Part shown: positions 1-9,281 of the stretch, in pieces
How the letters are laid out: each line of letters opens with the position of its first letter
Numbering within the stretch: the first letter of the stretch is position 1
Assembly: GCA_030431985.1 (NCBI GenBank)
Contig: JAUIIB010000002.1
Coordinates: 1-64,000 of the forward strand
Direction: 5' to 3'
Origin: Gammaproteobacteria bacterium
Lineage (GTDB): Bacteria > Pseudomonadota > Gammaproteobacteria > Burkholderiales > Nitrosomonadaceae
DNA: 64,000 nt
Notes under the pieces: model-generated
What the model was told of the DNA's origin: nothing
The model's database searches: none
Seen by the model: the letters and a program-made list of their open reading frames with translations, nothing else
Position numbers and translations under genes: made by a program

Positions 1-329
1 GTTTGATCATGGCGCATGATGCGCGCATGAACCTGAAGAAATGGGATAGTGTAACGTGTCGGGCGTGTCATAAGAATCCTGATCCACCTGGAGACGATGC
101 ACAGGCGGCGCACAAGCGGATGGAGACACATGGTGCGACGTGTATCGATTGTCATCAGAACCTGGTACATGAAGAAGTAGAGATGACGGACCTGGATGCG
201 AGTTTGGCATCGGGAGAGATGGTCATGAAGTCTGACGACTGGGATAACTGGGAAGGTGAAGACGACGATGATGAAGACGATGACGATGATGTCGACGAAG
301 ACGAAGACGAAGATGAGGATGACTACTAA
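1..329 (+). CDS. cycB: Tetraheme cytochrome c_M552-like protein, C-terminal part
   Basis: This is the 3' end of a gene that begins left of the window. The visible part holds two heme-attachment motifs, CRACH and CIDCH, about 24 residues apart, and ends in a tail made almost only of Asp and Glu. The text between the motifs (His and Met rich, with a DPPGDDAQ stretch) matches what I know of the NapC/NirT-type membrane tetraheme cytochrome c_M552 of ammonia oxidisers. That protein passes electrons from hydroxylamine oxidation, via c554, to the quinone pool. In Nitrosomonas it is the last gene of the hao cluster, which would lie just outside the window. The upstream hemes and the membrane anchor are not visible, so family assignment rests on these two motifs and the tail. 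Another NapC-family member is possible. Confidence 0.8.
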   Translation, partial: LIMAHDARMNLKKWDSVTCRACHKNPDPPGDDAQAAHKRMETHGATCIDCHQNLVHEEVEMTDLDASLASGEMVMKSDDWDNWEGEDDDDEDDDDDVDEDEDEDEDDY

Positions 330-650
330 ATCACATTTCAGTGAGGAATTGATATTTAAATTCTCATAAATGTCTTATTGTATTTATCAACACTACAATT
401 ATCGCAACAATTTGCATGATCCCGTGTGAATTGTTGCGTTTATGTATTTGACTGAAGAATTAATAAAATTTTGCTAATTAGCATTATCCCGTACCTGCCC
501 ACCATAAAATCTGTGTGCATAGCGTATTTATGCAATACAGTTATCTTAATAATATTGTCAATTTATTTATTTAGAAGCAATCGATTAGGGTATGCGTTGT
601 TGTTCCAATTAAAACACGATATATCCGATGTTTCTTAAGGAGTTTCATTA
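330..650. other. Intergenic region after the c_M552-like gene
   Basis: This is 321 bp of AT-rich sequence with no credible gene. It contains one perfect 10-bp inverted repeat (403-438, listed separately). It ends in the leader of the helicase gene, which has a good ribosome binding site (TAAGGAG, about 8 bases before the ATG at 651). Confidence 0.6.
403..438. terminator. 10-bp inverted repeat, possible terminator of the cytochrome operon
   Basis: CGCAACAATT at 403-412 is repeated as its exact reverse complement AATTGTTGCG at 429-438, with a 16-base loop. It lies 73 bp after the stop codon of the c_M552-like gene. A T-containing stretch follows but there is no clean T run, so it may end transcription weakly or may be a protein-binding palindrome. 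Confidence 0.4.
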
Positions 651-2123
651 ATGTTATTTGAACAGCTTGGTTTGTCGACCAATATTTTACGCGCCATCGC
701 GGACGAAGGGTATGTGCGTCCGACACCCATTCAAGAAAAAGCCATACCGGCTATTTTAGAAGGTAAAGATGTTATGGGAGGGGCGCAAACGGGTACAGGA
801 AAAACCGCCGGATTTACACTGCCGATGCTTCGTCGTTTGGAGAAATATGAGAGTACCAGTAGGTCTCCGGCTAAGCATCCGGTTCGTGCGCTGATTCTCG
901 TACCAACGCGAGAGTTAGCTATACAGGTATCCGAAAGTATTAAGACCTACGGTAAATATACCAATCTTAAATCAACGCTTGTGTATGGTGGTGTTAACAT
1001 CGATACGCAAGTGGAGAGTATAAGAAATGGAGTTGAAATATTAGTTGCAACGCCGGGTCGCTTGCTGGATCACTTACAGCAAAAATATTTAAGCCTTTCA
1101 AGGGTCGAAGTCCTCATTCTTGATGAAGCAGATCGTATGTTAGATATGGGTTTCTTGCCAGATATCAGAAAGATCCTGGATACTCTGCCGGAAAACCGCC
1201 AAAATTTAATGTTTTCGGCAACCTTTTCAAATGAAATCAAAAAACTTGCCAATCAATTATTAAATGAACCGGTTTTAATAGAAGTCGCGAAAAGTAATTC
1301 AATCAATAATTTGATTACACATGTTGTGTATATGTCACGCACAAACTTAAAGGCAGAACATCTAGTTCATCTGTTGAAAGAAAAAAATTTAGATCAGGTA
1401 TTGATTTTCAGCCGTACAAAATCCGGTGTAGATCGATTAAAAAAATATATGGATCAGCATGGTATAGTGGCAGCTGCTATTCACGGTGACAAAAATCAAC
1501 TTCAGCGATGCCAGGCCTTTAATGACTTTAAACAAGGCCGCATTAATGTTTTGGTTGCAACAGATGTAGCGGCTAGAGGGCTGGATATTGATGAGTTATC
1601 GTGTGTTATTAATTTTGAATTGCCGACTAATCCTGAGGATTACATCCATAGGATTGGACGTACTGGACGAGCCGGTTCCAAAGGATATGCGATCTCACTG
1701 GTTTCTCCTGAAGAGAAAAAACAATTAGTCGAAATCGAAAAGCTATTACAAAAGAAAATACAAGTTGAACAAATCGATTATGCCAATAAAAAGCAGAATG
1801 AGAAGCTGAAAGCTAAAAACACTTCACCTCAACGCGACAAAAAAGCTGGTCGCGGAGAACCAAAACAGAACCATAGATCCACTGTGTCAGATCTGAATAT
1901 AGCAGAAGTCATTTATTTTAACGGTAAGCATATTAACCGTGAAATTAAGTCGAATAAGGCCAATAAACATGATCCTTTGTTTACACAACCCTATGTTTCA
2001 ACCAAATCGGAACATGAGTTAAACAATGACTCTGTTTTGAAAACGACAAAAAAGCGTCAAGGGAAAAGAAACTATAATCGTGGGCCAGTTCCTGCTTTGT
2101 TTGCGCCGCCAGTAAATAAATAA
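651..2123 (+). CDS. rhlE: DEAD-box ATP-dependent RNA helicase, RhlE type
   Basis: This 490-residue RNA helicase unwinds short duplexes in ribosome assembly and RNA turnover. All core motifs are present: Q motif PTPIQEKAIP (25-33), Walker A AQTGTGKT (45-52), PTRELA, TPGR, DEAD (about 158-161), SAT and HRIGRTGR (about 333-340). The opening MLFEQLGLS and the ADEGY segment are typical of the RhlE branch, against DbpA or SrmB. Residues from about 370 onward form a Lys/Arg-rich low-complexity tail, as expected for RNA binding. The start is supported by a TAAGGAG site. The gene stands alone, with a convergent porin gene 35 bp beyond its stop. Assignment to the DEAD-box family is certain; the RhlE subgroup is very likely. 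Confidence 0.95.
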   Translation: MLFEQLGLSTNILRAIADEGYVRPTPIQEKAIPAILEGKDVMGGAQTGTGKTAGFTLPMLRRLEKYESTSRSPAKHPVRALILVPTRELAIQVSESIKTYGKYTNLKSTLVYGGVNIDTQVESIRNGVEILVATPGRLLDHLQQKYLSLSRVEVLILDEADRMLDMGFLPDIRKILDTLPENRQNLMFSATFSNEIKKLANQLLNEPVLIEVAKSNSINNLITHVVYMSRTNLKAEHLVHLLKEKNLDQVLIFSRTKSGVDRLKKYMDQHGIVAAAIHGDKNQLQRCQAFNDFKQGRINVLVATDVAARGLDIDELSCVINFELPTNPEDYIHRIGRTGRAGSKGYAISLVSPEEKKQLVEIEKLLQKKIQVEQIDYANKKQNEKLKAKNTSPQRDKKAGRGEPKQNHRSTVSDLNIAEVIYFNGKHINREIKSNKANKHDPLFTQPYVSTKSEHELNNDSVLKTTKKRQGKRNYNRGPVPALFAPPVNK

Positions 2124-2158
2124 GTATTGCAATAGTACATTCTCAACTGCGGTTATGG

Positions 2159-3526
2159 CTAGAACCGCCAATCCAGTTGTAGTCCAACGATATTGATATG
2201 TTCTGAAAATTTTCCACTGAGCCTGTTGCCTGTTGTACCTATTCTGTTGATAGTAGTGTTATTGATAAATAAGTGTGCATAAGCAACATGTAAAGTTAGA
2301 TTTTTAAGCATTGCATAAGACAAACCTGCCGTCAGCCAGTAGCGATCGTTATCCGGAATTCGAGGCGATCGATAAACTGGACTTGGAACCGGTGATTCGT
2401 CATAAGAAAACCCAGTGCGAAAAATTAATCGGTTAATAACCGGTGAATAATTGATACCAAATGCGAACCGCCAGGTATCTTTCAACTTTAATATTTGGAT
2501 GTCATCGGGTTGAGCCGATGCGAACCGTGTTCTTAACGCTTGAATGTGGCTCCAGCGGGTCCACATAGCATCTGCGCTGATGGACCACGAAGTATTAATT
2601 CGATGAAAAAACCCAAATAATACATGATCGGGTAAGGTTACCGGTGTTTGAGCAGATGTATTCACAAATGTATTGTTTTGCGTTAAAAAGGTTGCGTTTT
2701 CAGGTACAGTGAAACGCGCACTACTGTGTATTTGGTGGTGTATTTTTGATCGATAACTGGCCCCAAAATGCGTATTGGGTGTCGGTGCATAAAAAATACC
2801 AATATTGTAGCCAAAACCAACGCTGTCACCTTTAAGTGAAACATGACCATCGGCGGATTGTGGCAGAAGGCCTTGGCGAGAGCAAGCTGAAGGTGCCAAT
2901 ATTCTCAAACAGGTAGAGCCGAAATCAATGGCATTGGTTAGTTTGGATTTTAAATACTGTACATTAAAGCCGACGCCAATTGCTATTTTCTCTGATATTT
3001 TTATAGAAACTGAAGGATTAAAATTTATTGTGAGAAGCTCAGAGTCAATGGCCTGATAACGTCCAACCCAGTCTGAATGGTAGCTGCTTTGCATGCCAAA
3101 AGGAATGTTAATACCTAAGCCAGCGGTAAGCCGTTCAGATAAGTTATGAACATAATAAAAATTTGGAATTAAAACTGTATGTGGTGCATTGCCTCCATTA
3201 CTGCCGTTTAAAGTTGATTCATTAGGTGATGGATTGAGGTGAGAGGTATTATTGGAAAATCGCACCGACGGAATCACAGCATATCCTGAAAAAGAAAACA
3301 ACCGATCTTTGATTTGGCTCATCGCAGCTGGATTAAAAAAAACAGCACTGCCATCTTCAGTATTTGTTGGCGCTCCTGAAAAAGCCTGACCTAATTCCTT
3401 GACGCTATGTTCCATAACAGCAACTCCAGCACCCGAAGCTGTTGAAACGTAAGTTAATAGACAGAGCAGACCAAAACAACAGCGCGATAAGCATGTACAA
3501 GAGTGTTGTGATTTGTGTATATGCAC
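2159..3526 (-). CDS. OmpP1/FadL-family outer membrane transport protein
   Basis: This 455-residue outer membrane protein belongs to the family that moves hydrophobic substrates such as long-chain fatty acids or aromatics. The N-terminus has a hydrophobic signal segment (about 17-33) followed by ASGAGVAVMEHS and, further on, FFNPAAMS. These match the conserved hatch region of FadL proteins. The rest is an alternating pattern with aromatic girdles and ends in F, as expected of a beta-barrel. The start is a GTG with a weak ribosome site; a Cys-rich stretch precedes the signal core, so the true start could differ slightly. The substrate cannot be told from sequence. FadE-like and FadD-like genes lie 33 kb away in the same window, which makes a fatty-acid substrate plausible but unproven. 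Confidence 0.88.
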   Translation of the reverse strand: MHIHKSQHSCTCLSRCCFGLLCLLTYVSTASGAGVAVMEHSVKELGQAFSGAPTNTEDGSAVFFNPAAMSQIKDRLFSFSGYAVIPSVRFSNNTSHLNPSPNESTLNGSNGGNAPHTVLIPNFYYVHNLSERLTAGLGINIPFGMQSSYHSDWVGRYQAIDSELLTINFNPSVSIKISEKIAIGVGFNVQYLKSKLTNAIDFGSTCLRILAPSACSRQGLLPQSADGHVSLKGDSVGFGYNIGIFYAPTPNTHFGASYRSKIHHQIHSSARFTVPENATFLTQNNTFVNTSAQTPVTLPDHVLFGFFHRINTSWSISADAMWTRWSHIQALRTRFASAQPDDIQILKLKDTWRFAFGINYSPVINRLIFRTGFSYDESPVPSPVYRSPRIPDNDRYWLTAGLSYAMLKNLTLHVAYAHLFINNTTINRIGTTGNRLSGKFSEHINIVGLQLDWRF

Positions 3527-3705
3527 TGAAATTCTATTGCAAAACGCAATATTGAGATAGAATTAAGTGTATATCAGTGTGAGACATATATCTTGTTATA
3601 TTTAATTATGATATTGAATATTAGCCATAATTGTAATTTTTTCTTTTGTTATGAGTCTTTAAGTTATAAAAAAACTGATTACAGTTTACAACTTTTAAAT
3701 TAAAA

Positions 3706-6231
3706 ATGAACGATGAATTCCAGAATTCACTTTCAATGTATCGATATGATTCTGGACTACTATTTCTAGATCATTCCGAACAGATTCGTAATGAGCAGAT
3801 TAGAATACTTTTCCAGTTAAGTAAAACAGCGTTTCTGGCAACGCCAATGCTCGCTGCTGTTCTTGTCTGGGTACACTGGAATATTATCCCTCAACTATGG
3901 TTGTTAATCTGGTTCGCTGCGATTTGTTTGTTAACACTAATACGATATTTACATGTCAGAGCATATTTCACACGTGACACAATGCTGCGCAATGCAGTTA
4001 AGGCAGCAAGGATTTTTTTACTGGGGACGTTGCTTGCAGGTGTTTTCTGGGGAGTGGCTGGCGGTGCTTTTTATATTAACGACAGTCCAGTACACAAACT
4101 TTTTCTCGCATTTCTATTAGGTGGCATTGTGGCTGGATCGATGACAACACTTTCAGCGTACAAAGGTGCTTTCTTAACTTTTTCCGTGCCGGCTGTGTTG
4201 CCTTATACGTACCAAGCTATGATTCATAGCAGTGAAACAAACACTGCTATGGCTGCTGCGTGTTTGTTATTTCTGGTTTTGATGATCAAGATTTCATTCC
4301 AGAATTATCGGAATGTTATGAATACATTGCGTTTACGTTTTAATAATTCAGATTTGATTCGGCATTTACGTGCAGCAAAAGACCGGCAACTTGCAACCAA
4401 TTGTGAATTACAAGCACAAATTGAAAAAAAGAATCAGGCTGAGCAAGCACTACAAATAACCAACAATATTCTAGAACAGCGCATTTTAGAGCGTACTGAA
4501 GCATTAATTCAGGTCAACGAAAAGTTGGAACAAGAAAAAGAGCTGTTTAAGGTTACATTAGCCAGTATTGGCGACGGTGTTGTCACAACAGATTTTTATG
4601 GGAGAGTTACCTACCTAAATCCAGTTGCGGAATTACTAACCGGAAAAAAAAGTAATGAAGTAGAAGGTGCTTTGTTGCACGAAGCATTTCACTTTACCGA
4701 CACTGCCGTGCATGAATGTATTACTCAAGTAGTTGCGAACCAATCACAAAAACAAACTGATAATTATTTTAAGAACCAGGAATGTTTATTGATTAGGGAG
4801 GATAACAAACAATTTGCAATAAGCTATACGCTGGCACCCATTCACGATGGCAAAAATAATATTATAGGTACAGTATCGACGTTTCGCGATGTAACAGAAG
4901 AGCGTGATTTGACGCAGAAATTAGCATACCAGGCTACACATGATGCATTAACTAATTTGCTTAATCGGCATGAATTTGAGTCACGTCTCGCCCAAATTCT
5001 TGAGGCAACTCGGGACTATCAAACACATGCTCTATTATATTTGGACCTGGATCAATTTAAAGTAGTGAACGATACGTGCGGACATAACGCCGGTGATGAA
5101 CTTTTACGTCAGATAAGCGCATTATTGCAGACACGTTTGCGTAGCGGGGATACCTGCGCACGCCTGGGTGGAGATGAGTTTGGTATTATTTTGGAACATT
5201 GTCCGTATCGAAAAGTACTGCACATTGCACAAACGTTACGTGAGCTGGTGCAAAATTTTCGTTTCCATTGGCAGGATAAGACATTTACTATCGGAGTAAG
5301 CATCGGTGTATTTCCAATTAATCAAACAAATATTACTCTGGTTAAGGCCCTGAGCGCGGCTGACAGCGCGTGTTATGTTGCCAAAGACAGCGGACGTAAT
5401 CGCATCCATGTGTATCAGGAGGCAGATAGTATTTTATTAAAACGATCGGGTGAAATGCAATGGCTGCCTCGGATTCAACAAGCTATCGAGGACGGACGCT
5501 TTCTGCTTTACTTTCAACCGATCGTGATGATATCCAGGCATAAAGAACCTGAGAAACATGGAGAAATATTGTTGCGATTACAGGATGAACAGGGCAATTT
5601 GATTTCCCCAGGAGCTTTTTTACCTTCAGCCGAGCGGTATAATCAGATGCTGACTCTCGATCGCTGGGTAGTTGAACGAACGTTTAAGTTGTTAAGGGCG
5701 GCTTCATTAGAACAAAGCCAAACAGTGTACGCAATTAATTTATCAGCACAGTCACTTGGCGATGAAGATTTTCTTGATTTTGTTGTTAATGGCATCAAAA
5801 AGAACTGTGTATGTCCATCTTATATTTGTTTTGAAATTACTGAAAATGTCGCGCTGGCTGACCTACGGCATGTTACACAATTTATAATGACGCTAAAAAA
5901 ATTAGGCTGCCGTTTTTCCATGGATGACTTTGGTAGTGGTTTGTCATCATTTGGGTATTTGAAAGATCTGCAGCTCGATTATCTAAAAATTGACGGAAAA
6001 CTTGTAAAAGACATGCTCGATGACCCGATCGATCATGCGATGGTGGAGGCGATACATAAAATCGGGCATGTCATGCAGCTTAAAACGATTGCTGAATGGG
6101 TAGAAAATAACGAAACCCAAGGCTTGCTGGAACAAATGGGTGTAGATTTTGTTCAGGGTTTTTGGCCGGCTGAGCCTTATTTAATAGATGATCAGCCGAT
6201 AAATAAAATTAGCCCACGTCAAAATCAGTGA
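3706..6231 (+). CDS. Membrane-anchored PAS-GGDEF-EAL cyclic-di-GMP signalling protein
   Basis: This is an 841-residue inner membrane protein that makes or degrades c-di-GMP. Order of parts: several membrane helices (about 35-205), a coiled coil (about 225-275), a PAS domain (about 278-395), GGDEF (about 405-560) and EAL (about 580-830). The diguanylate cyclase site is intact (GGDEF at 488-492), and an RxxD inhibitory site (R479-D482) lies five residues upstream. In the EAL domain the signature reads E620-I-L-L-R. The ENV triplet, DDFGSG (740-745) and the KIDG and AEW segments are also present, so phosphodiesterase activity is likely retained. The net activity cannot be predicted. No ligand-specific residues are visible in the PAS domain. 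The gene is monocistronic, and the ribosome site before ATG 3706 is poor. Confidence 0.93.
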   Translation: MNDEFQNSLSMYRYDSGLLFLDHSEQIRNEQIRILFQLSKTAFLATPMLAAVLVWVHWNIIPQLWLLIWFAAICLLTLIRYLHVRAYFTRDTMLRNAVKAARIFLLGTLLAGVFWGVAGGAFYINDSPVHKLFLAFLLGGIVAGSMTTLSAYKGAFLTFSVPAVLPYTYQAMIHSSETNTAMAAACLLFLVLMIKISFQNYRNVMNTLRLRFNNSDLIRHLRAAKDRQLATNCELQAQIEKKNQAEQALQITNNILEQRILERTEALIQVNEKLEQEKELFKVTLASIGDGVVTTDFYGRVTYLNPVAELLTGKKSNEVEGALLHEAFHFTDTAVHECITQVVANQSQKQTDNYFKNQECLLIREDNKQFAISYTLAPIHDGKNNIIGTVSTFRDVTEERDLTQKLAYQATHDALTNLLNRHEFESRLAQILEATRDYQTHALLYLDLDQFKVVNDTCGHNAGDELLRQISALLQTRLRSGDTCARLGGDEFGIILEHCPYRKVLHIAQTLRELVQNFRFHWQDKTFTIGVSIGVFPINQTNITLVKALSAADSACYVAKDSGRNRIHVYQEADSILLKRSGEMQWLPRIQQAIEDGRFLLYFQPIVMISRHKEPEKHGEILLRLQDEQGNLISPGAFLPSAERYNQMLTLDRWVVERTFKLLRAASLEQSQTVYAINLSAQSLGDEDFLDFVVNGIKKNCVCPSYICFEITENVALADLRHVTQFIMTLKKLGCRFSMDDFGSGLSSFGYLKDLQLDYLKIDGKLVKDMLDDPIDHAMVEAIHKIGHVMQLKTIAEWVENNETQGLLEQMGVDFVQGFWPAEPYLIDDQPINKISPRQNQ

Positions 6232-6413
6232 GTGCGTAATATTCCTAATTAGCTAATTGTCTGTTAAAGCTGTTCGTTTAAGTTGTCCGTTTTAAGCAAT
6301 CTATTATGCCGCTTGATTTGTATGACGAATGCGTATCCGGCATTGTTAAAGCCGGAGAGGGGTGACCAAAGAACTAACTCACAACCAGCGGAACAAGCTT
6401 TTATGCCGTTTGG

Positions 6414-6662
6414 TTATTCCGTAGGCTGGTGATTGTTAATGTAGTCAATAATGTCTTTCACACAGTGAAAATCTTTAACTTCTTCATCATCAAAAGTAAC
6501 ACCAAACTCTTCTTCAGCATCAAATAACAGCTGTACTCTGTCCATGGAATCGAGACCCAGCTCCTCAAATTCAGAAGCGGCATTGATTACCGATGCATCC
6601 ACATCTTCAATTTTTGATGCGATGAACTCTATCACTTTTTGTTCGATATTTTCTGTGTCCAT
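6414..6662 (-). CDS. Acyl carrier protein, accessory copy
   Basis: This 82-residue acidic acyl carrier protein has the phosphopantetheine attachment Ser39 in the motif LGLDSMD. Most housekeeping AcpP proteins read DSLD at this point. It lies 20 bp downstream of a KAS II gene on the same strand, so the two are probably co-transcribed. The order (synthase first, carrier second) is the reverse of the usual acpP-fabF order of the main fab cluster, and no fabD, fabG or fabH is adjacent. This suggests a dedicated second pair, although it could be the only acpP if the rest of the pathway sits elsewhere. An ACP function is clear; the end product is unknown. Confidence 0.88.
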   Translation of the reverse strand: MDTENIEQKVIEFIASKIEDVDASVINAASEFEELGLDSMDRVQLLFDAEEEFGVTFDDEEVKDFHCVKDIIDYINNHQPTE

Positions 6663-6682
6663 ATTTGATTTTCGTCTTTAAT

Positions 6683-7900
6683 TTAAGGAGTTGTAAAAAC
6701 GAGGCTGACATTATTACCGCCAAATCCGAATGCATTGCATAATGCTGTGTGTGGTGTTTTTTTGCATGCTTTTATGGGTGTATAGTCAAGATCGCATTCC
6801 GGGTCTGCTTTGTCTAAATTAATGGTCGGGTGGATCATGCCAGTTTGCAAAGATTTAATTGCGGCAATACTACCGATTGCTGCTGAGGCACCAATTGTAT
6901 GCCCAATTAATGATTTTGTAGCGCTAATAGAAACATGTGTTGCGTGTTTGCCTAAGACACGTTTAATTGCTTGGGTTTCGACGACATCTCCAAGCGGCGT
7001 AGACGTTGCATGTGCATTAATATAATCAATCGTGTCAAATGTTATTCCGGCATCCTGTATAGCTGCTTCCATTGCTGCAACTTGCCCTTCTACGTCAGGT
7101 GCTACAATGTGTGCTGCATCACAGGTGCATCCGTAACCGGCCAGTCTTGCATAAATCTGGGCTCCGCGCCGCTGTGCTGTATCTTCTTTCTCCAGTATCA
7201 GGATACCAGCGCCTTCGCCCATTACGAATCCGTCGCGGCCGATTGAAAATGGACGTGAAGCACGGTGCGGATTGTCGTTAAAACCCGTAGACAACGCAAA
7301 CAATGCTTCAAAACCAGAGATGGTTAGTGGTAAAACGCATGCCTCGGCACCGCCTGCAATTACAGCATCTGCCTTACCAGTACGTAACAAATCAAGTCCC
7401 ATACCAATTGCGTTGCCTGCAGAGGAGCAAGCTGTGCTGTAAGTCAGGTTAATGCCTTTTAAACCATATTCTGCAGCGATCCACGCTGCTGCGGAATTTG
7501 CCATGGTGCGCGGAACAGTAAAAGGTGGAATCGATCGTTTTTGAAGTTTACGCTCGGCAGATGATTCAAATGTACTGTAACCACCCATTCCGGAACCCAG
7601 ACTAACCCCAAGGCGGTGGGGTTCATAGAATTCCAGGTTGCCTGCATCCTTCATTGCCTGGTGAGTTGCATGTAAAGCGAATTGTGTGAACCGATCAGTT
7701 TGCTCAATTTGCTTTGTCGATAAAAAAGTCTTGGGGTCGAAGTCGTTAACCTGCCCTGCTATTTTTGAACGGTGTTTTGATGTGTCAAAGCATTGAATGG
7801 AACTGATTCCGCTTTTGCCGCTGATGGCCGCATCCCAAAATTGTTTAATGCTCGAGCCAATTGGTGAAACAACTCCCATTCCGGTAACAACAATGTGCAT
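6683..7900 (-). CDS. fabF: 3-oxoacyl-[acyl-carrier-protein] synthase II (FabF type)
   Basis: This 405-residue condensing enzyme extends acyl-ACP with malonyl-ACP. The Cys-His-His catalytic set is visible: the nucleophile in TACSSAG (about residue 160), HATSTPLGD (about 300) and KSLIGHTIGA (about 330). The C-terminal NAFGFGGNN segment is also typical. Length is normal for FabF (about 410). It begins with MHIVVTGMGVVSPIG and precedes the ACP gene by 20 bp. The partner ACP and the absence of other fab genes leave open a role outside primary fatty acid synthesis, such as a specialised lipid. KAS I (FabB) is a less likely alternative. Confidence 0.9.
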   Translation of the reverse strand: MHIVVTGMGVVSPIGSSIKQFWDAAISGKSGISSIQCFDTSKHRSKIAGQVNDFDPKTFLSTKQIEQTDRFTQFALHATHQAMKDAGNLEFYEPHRLGVSLGSGMGGYSTFESSAERKLQKRSIPPFTVPRTMANSAAAWIAAEYGLKGINLTYSTACSSAGNAIGMGLDLLRTGKADAVIAGGAEACVLPLTISGFEALFALSTGFNDNPHRASRPFSIGRDGFVMGEGAGILILEKEDTAQRRGAQIYARLAGYGCTCDAAHIVAPDVEGQVAAMEAAIQDAGITFDTIDYINAHATSTPLGDVVETQAIKRVLGKHATHVSISATKSLIGHTIGASAAIGSIAAIKSLQTGMIHPTINLDKADPECDLDYTPIKACKKTPHTALCNAFGFGGNNVSLVFTTP

Positions 7901-8106
7901 ATTCAGTATGAACAGAAGAAATTAGTATAGTAATTATAGTTAGCCAGAAAAAGGTGTGTTTGAATATTCGGTAAAGTCCTAAATCCTTAAACCACGAACG
8001 AATATACTTCAAAGCAGGATTTGTTGTCAAACGTCCCGACGCCAATAAAAATCAGGCACAATCTCAGCAATTCATGAAAGCTTGGCGTTGTAATGCAAAT
8101 TCAACT

Positions 8107-8146
8107 GCCTTGCAACATAGCTGGTCTTCTAACCATGCTGCAAGGC
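8107..8146. repeat. 8-bp inverted repeat downstream of the copper operon
   Basis: GCCTTGCA (8107-8114) and TGCAAGGC (8139-8146) are perfect reverse complements around a 24-base loop, which itself contains a short TGGT/ACCA pairing. It lies 41 bp past the stop codon of the histidine-rich protein gene (minus strand) and upstream of fabF. There is no T run, so a terminator role is only possible. Confidence 0.35.
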
Positions 8147-8186
8147 GCAGTGCACGTCAAATTCCGTGAATAATGACCACTCTTAA

Positions 8187-9281
8187 TTAATTGTCGGCTT
8201 CCTTTTCTCTTTTCTTTCTTAGCGCGACTATATTCGCAAATAGTGGTGCGCAAGTAACACCGAATAATAGTCCAATGAGTATCATGCCGGAGAAAGGCAA
8301 GTTATTGCTGAAAAAATCCGTCACTTGTTGGGTTGTCGATTGACTGTCCTTTTCATTGTTACCGCCATCATTTGTGTCTTCAGTTAATTTCCCGGGTTTG
8401 TATATGTCATTAATGACATAGGGCGTTAAACCGGGAATACTCGGAATATCTTCACCGCCGTTGCCAACAACAAGTTGTGCTTTCATCCCTTTTTCCATAT
8501 GTTGTGCAATGTCGCAGTGTACAAGATAAGTTTCATCTGCTGCAGGAACGATCATTGTGCCGGAAATTTTTCTAGGTCCGGTGGATTCCAAGTGGAACAT
8601 GCCTAGTTTATAGAGATAACGCGGTAAACCGTGCATCATAAATTGATGTCTGACTTCATCTTCATTAATAAAGTGCCAGGTAATTTTTGAGCATGGCTCG
8701 ACTTTCCACTGTTGTTCATCAAACGCAAAAGCCAGCCCCGGAAAATTTTTGGCATATTTTGCTCCAGCTTTGACAGTAATCTCGATTTCTTGCGAAATAC
8801 TGGAACAACTACTGGGCAGTTTGTCAAAGTTTTGGCCCATAATCATACCGCCCTCGTGATCCATGATATGGCTGTCGTCGTGATGATGGTGGTGGTCGCC
8901 GCGATGGCCTGAATGTGAGTCACCATCATCATGCAACATGATGTGATCGCCTGGGGTATCCATAAGATGATCGTCTCCATGCATCATGCCGCTATGATCA
9001 TCGCCATCATCTTCTTGATTGCGTTCATGCATACTGTGATCCATGTCGTGCCCGGCATGATCGGAATGGCCTCGATGGTCTGTATCATCATTATTTTGAC
9101 CACTTTCATGTGCACTATGATCCATAACGTGATCTCTATGATCTGAATGATCATTACTATCATCTTGGTTATTGTGCTCCATGTTGTCGTGTTCGCTGTG
9201 GTCAGAATGCTCCTGTGCATAGGCAAAAGTAGCAAACACAACCATGCACGATACTATAATAATAAGAAACTTCTTAGTCAT
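8187..9281 (-). CDS. Histidine-rich periplasmic cupredoxin with C-terminal membrane anchor
   Basis: This is a 364-residue protein that probably binds copper outside the cytoplasm. A signal peptide (1-22, ending AYA) is followed by about 125 residues dominated by Asp, His, Met and Gly, with 29 histidines including a run of five. A cupredoxin-like domain follows (about 160-275), with a complete set of candidate type 1 copper ligands: H212, C256, H261 and M266. After a hydrophilic linker comes one membrane helix (about 330-353) and a basic cytoplasmic end. The start overlaps the stop of the upstream multicopper oxidase by 8 bp, so the two are translated together. The His-rich part suggests copper storage or scavenging; the blue-copper domain suggests electron transfer to or from the oxidase. 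I do not recognise a named homologue. Confidence 0.82.
   Translation of the reverse strand: MTKKFLIIIVSCMVVFATFAYAQEHSDHSEHDNMEHNNQDDSNDHSDHRDHVMDHSAHESGQNNDDTDHRGHSDHAGHDMDHSMHERNQEDDGDDHSGMMHGDDHLMDTPGDHIMLHDDGDSHSGHRGDHHHHHDDSHIMDHEGGMIMGQNFDKLPSSCSSISQEIEITVKAGAKYAKNFPGLAFAFDEQQWKVEPCSKITWHFINEDEVRHQFMMHGLPRYLYKLGMFHLESTGPRKISGTMIVPAADETYLVHCDIAQHMEKGMKAQLVVGNGGEDIPSIPGLTPYVINDIYKPGKLTEDTNDGGNNEKDSQSTTQQVTDFFSNNLPFSGMILIGLLFGVTCAPLFANIVALRKKREKEADN

Noticed and set aside
6336-6356. 6-bp TCCGGC/GCCGGA hairpin after the GGDEF/EAL gene
   Set aside because: Short stem, 9-base loop and no T run; not convincing as a terminator.
8931-9146. Plus-strand frame rich in Met and Ile opposite the His tract
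   Set aside because: An artefact of the CAT/ATG repeats of the His-rich coding strand.
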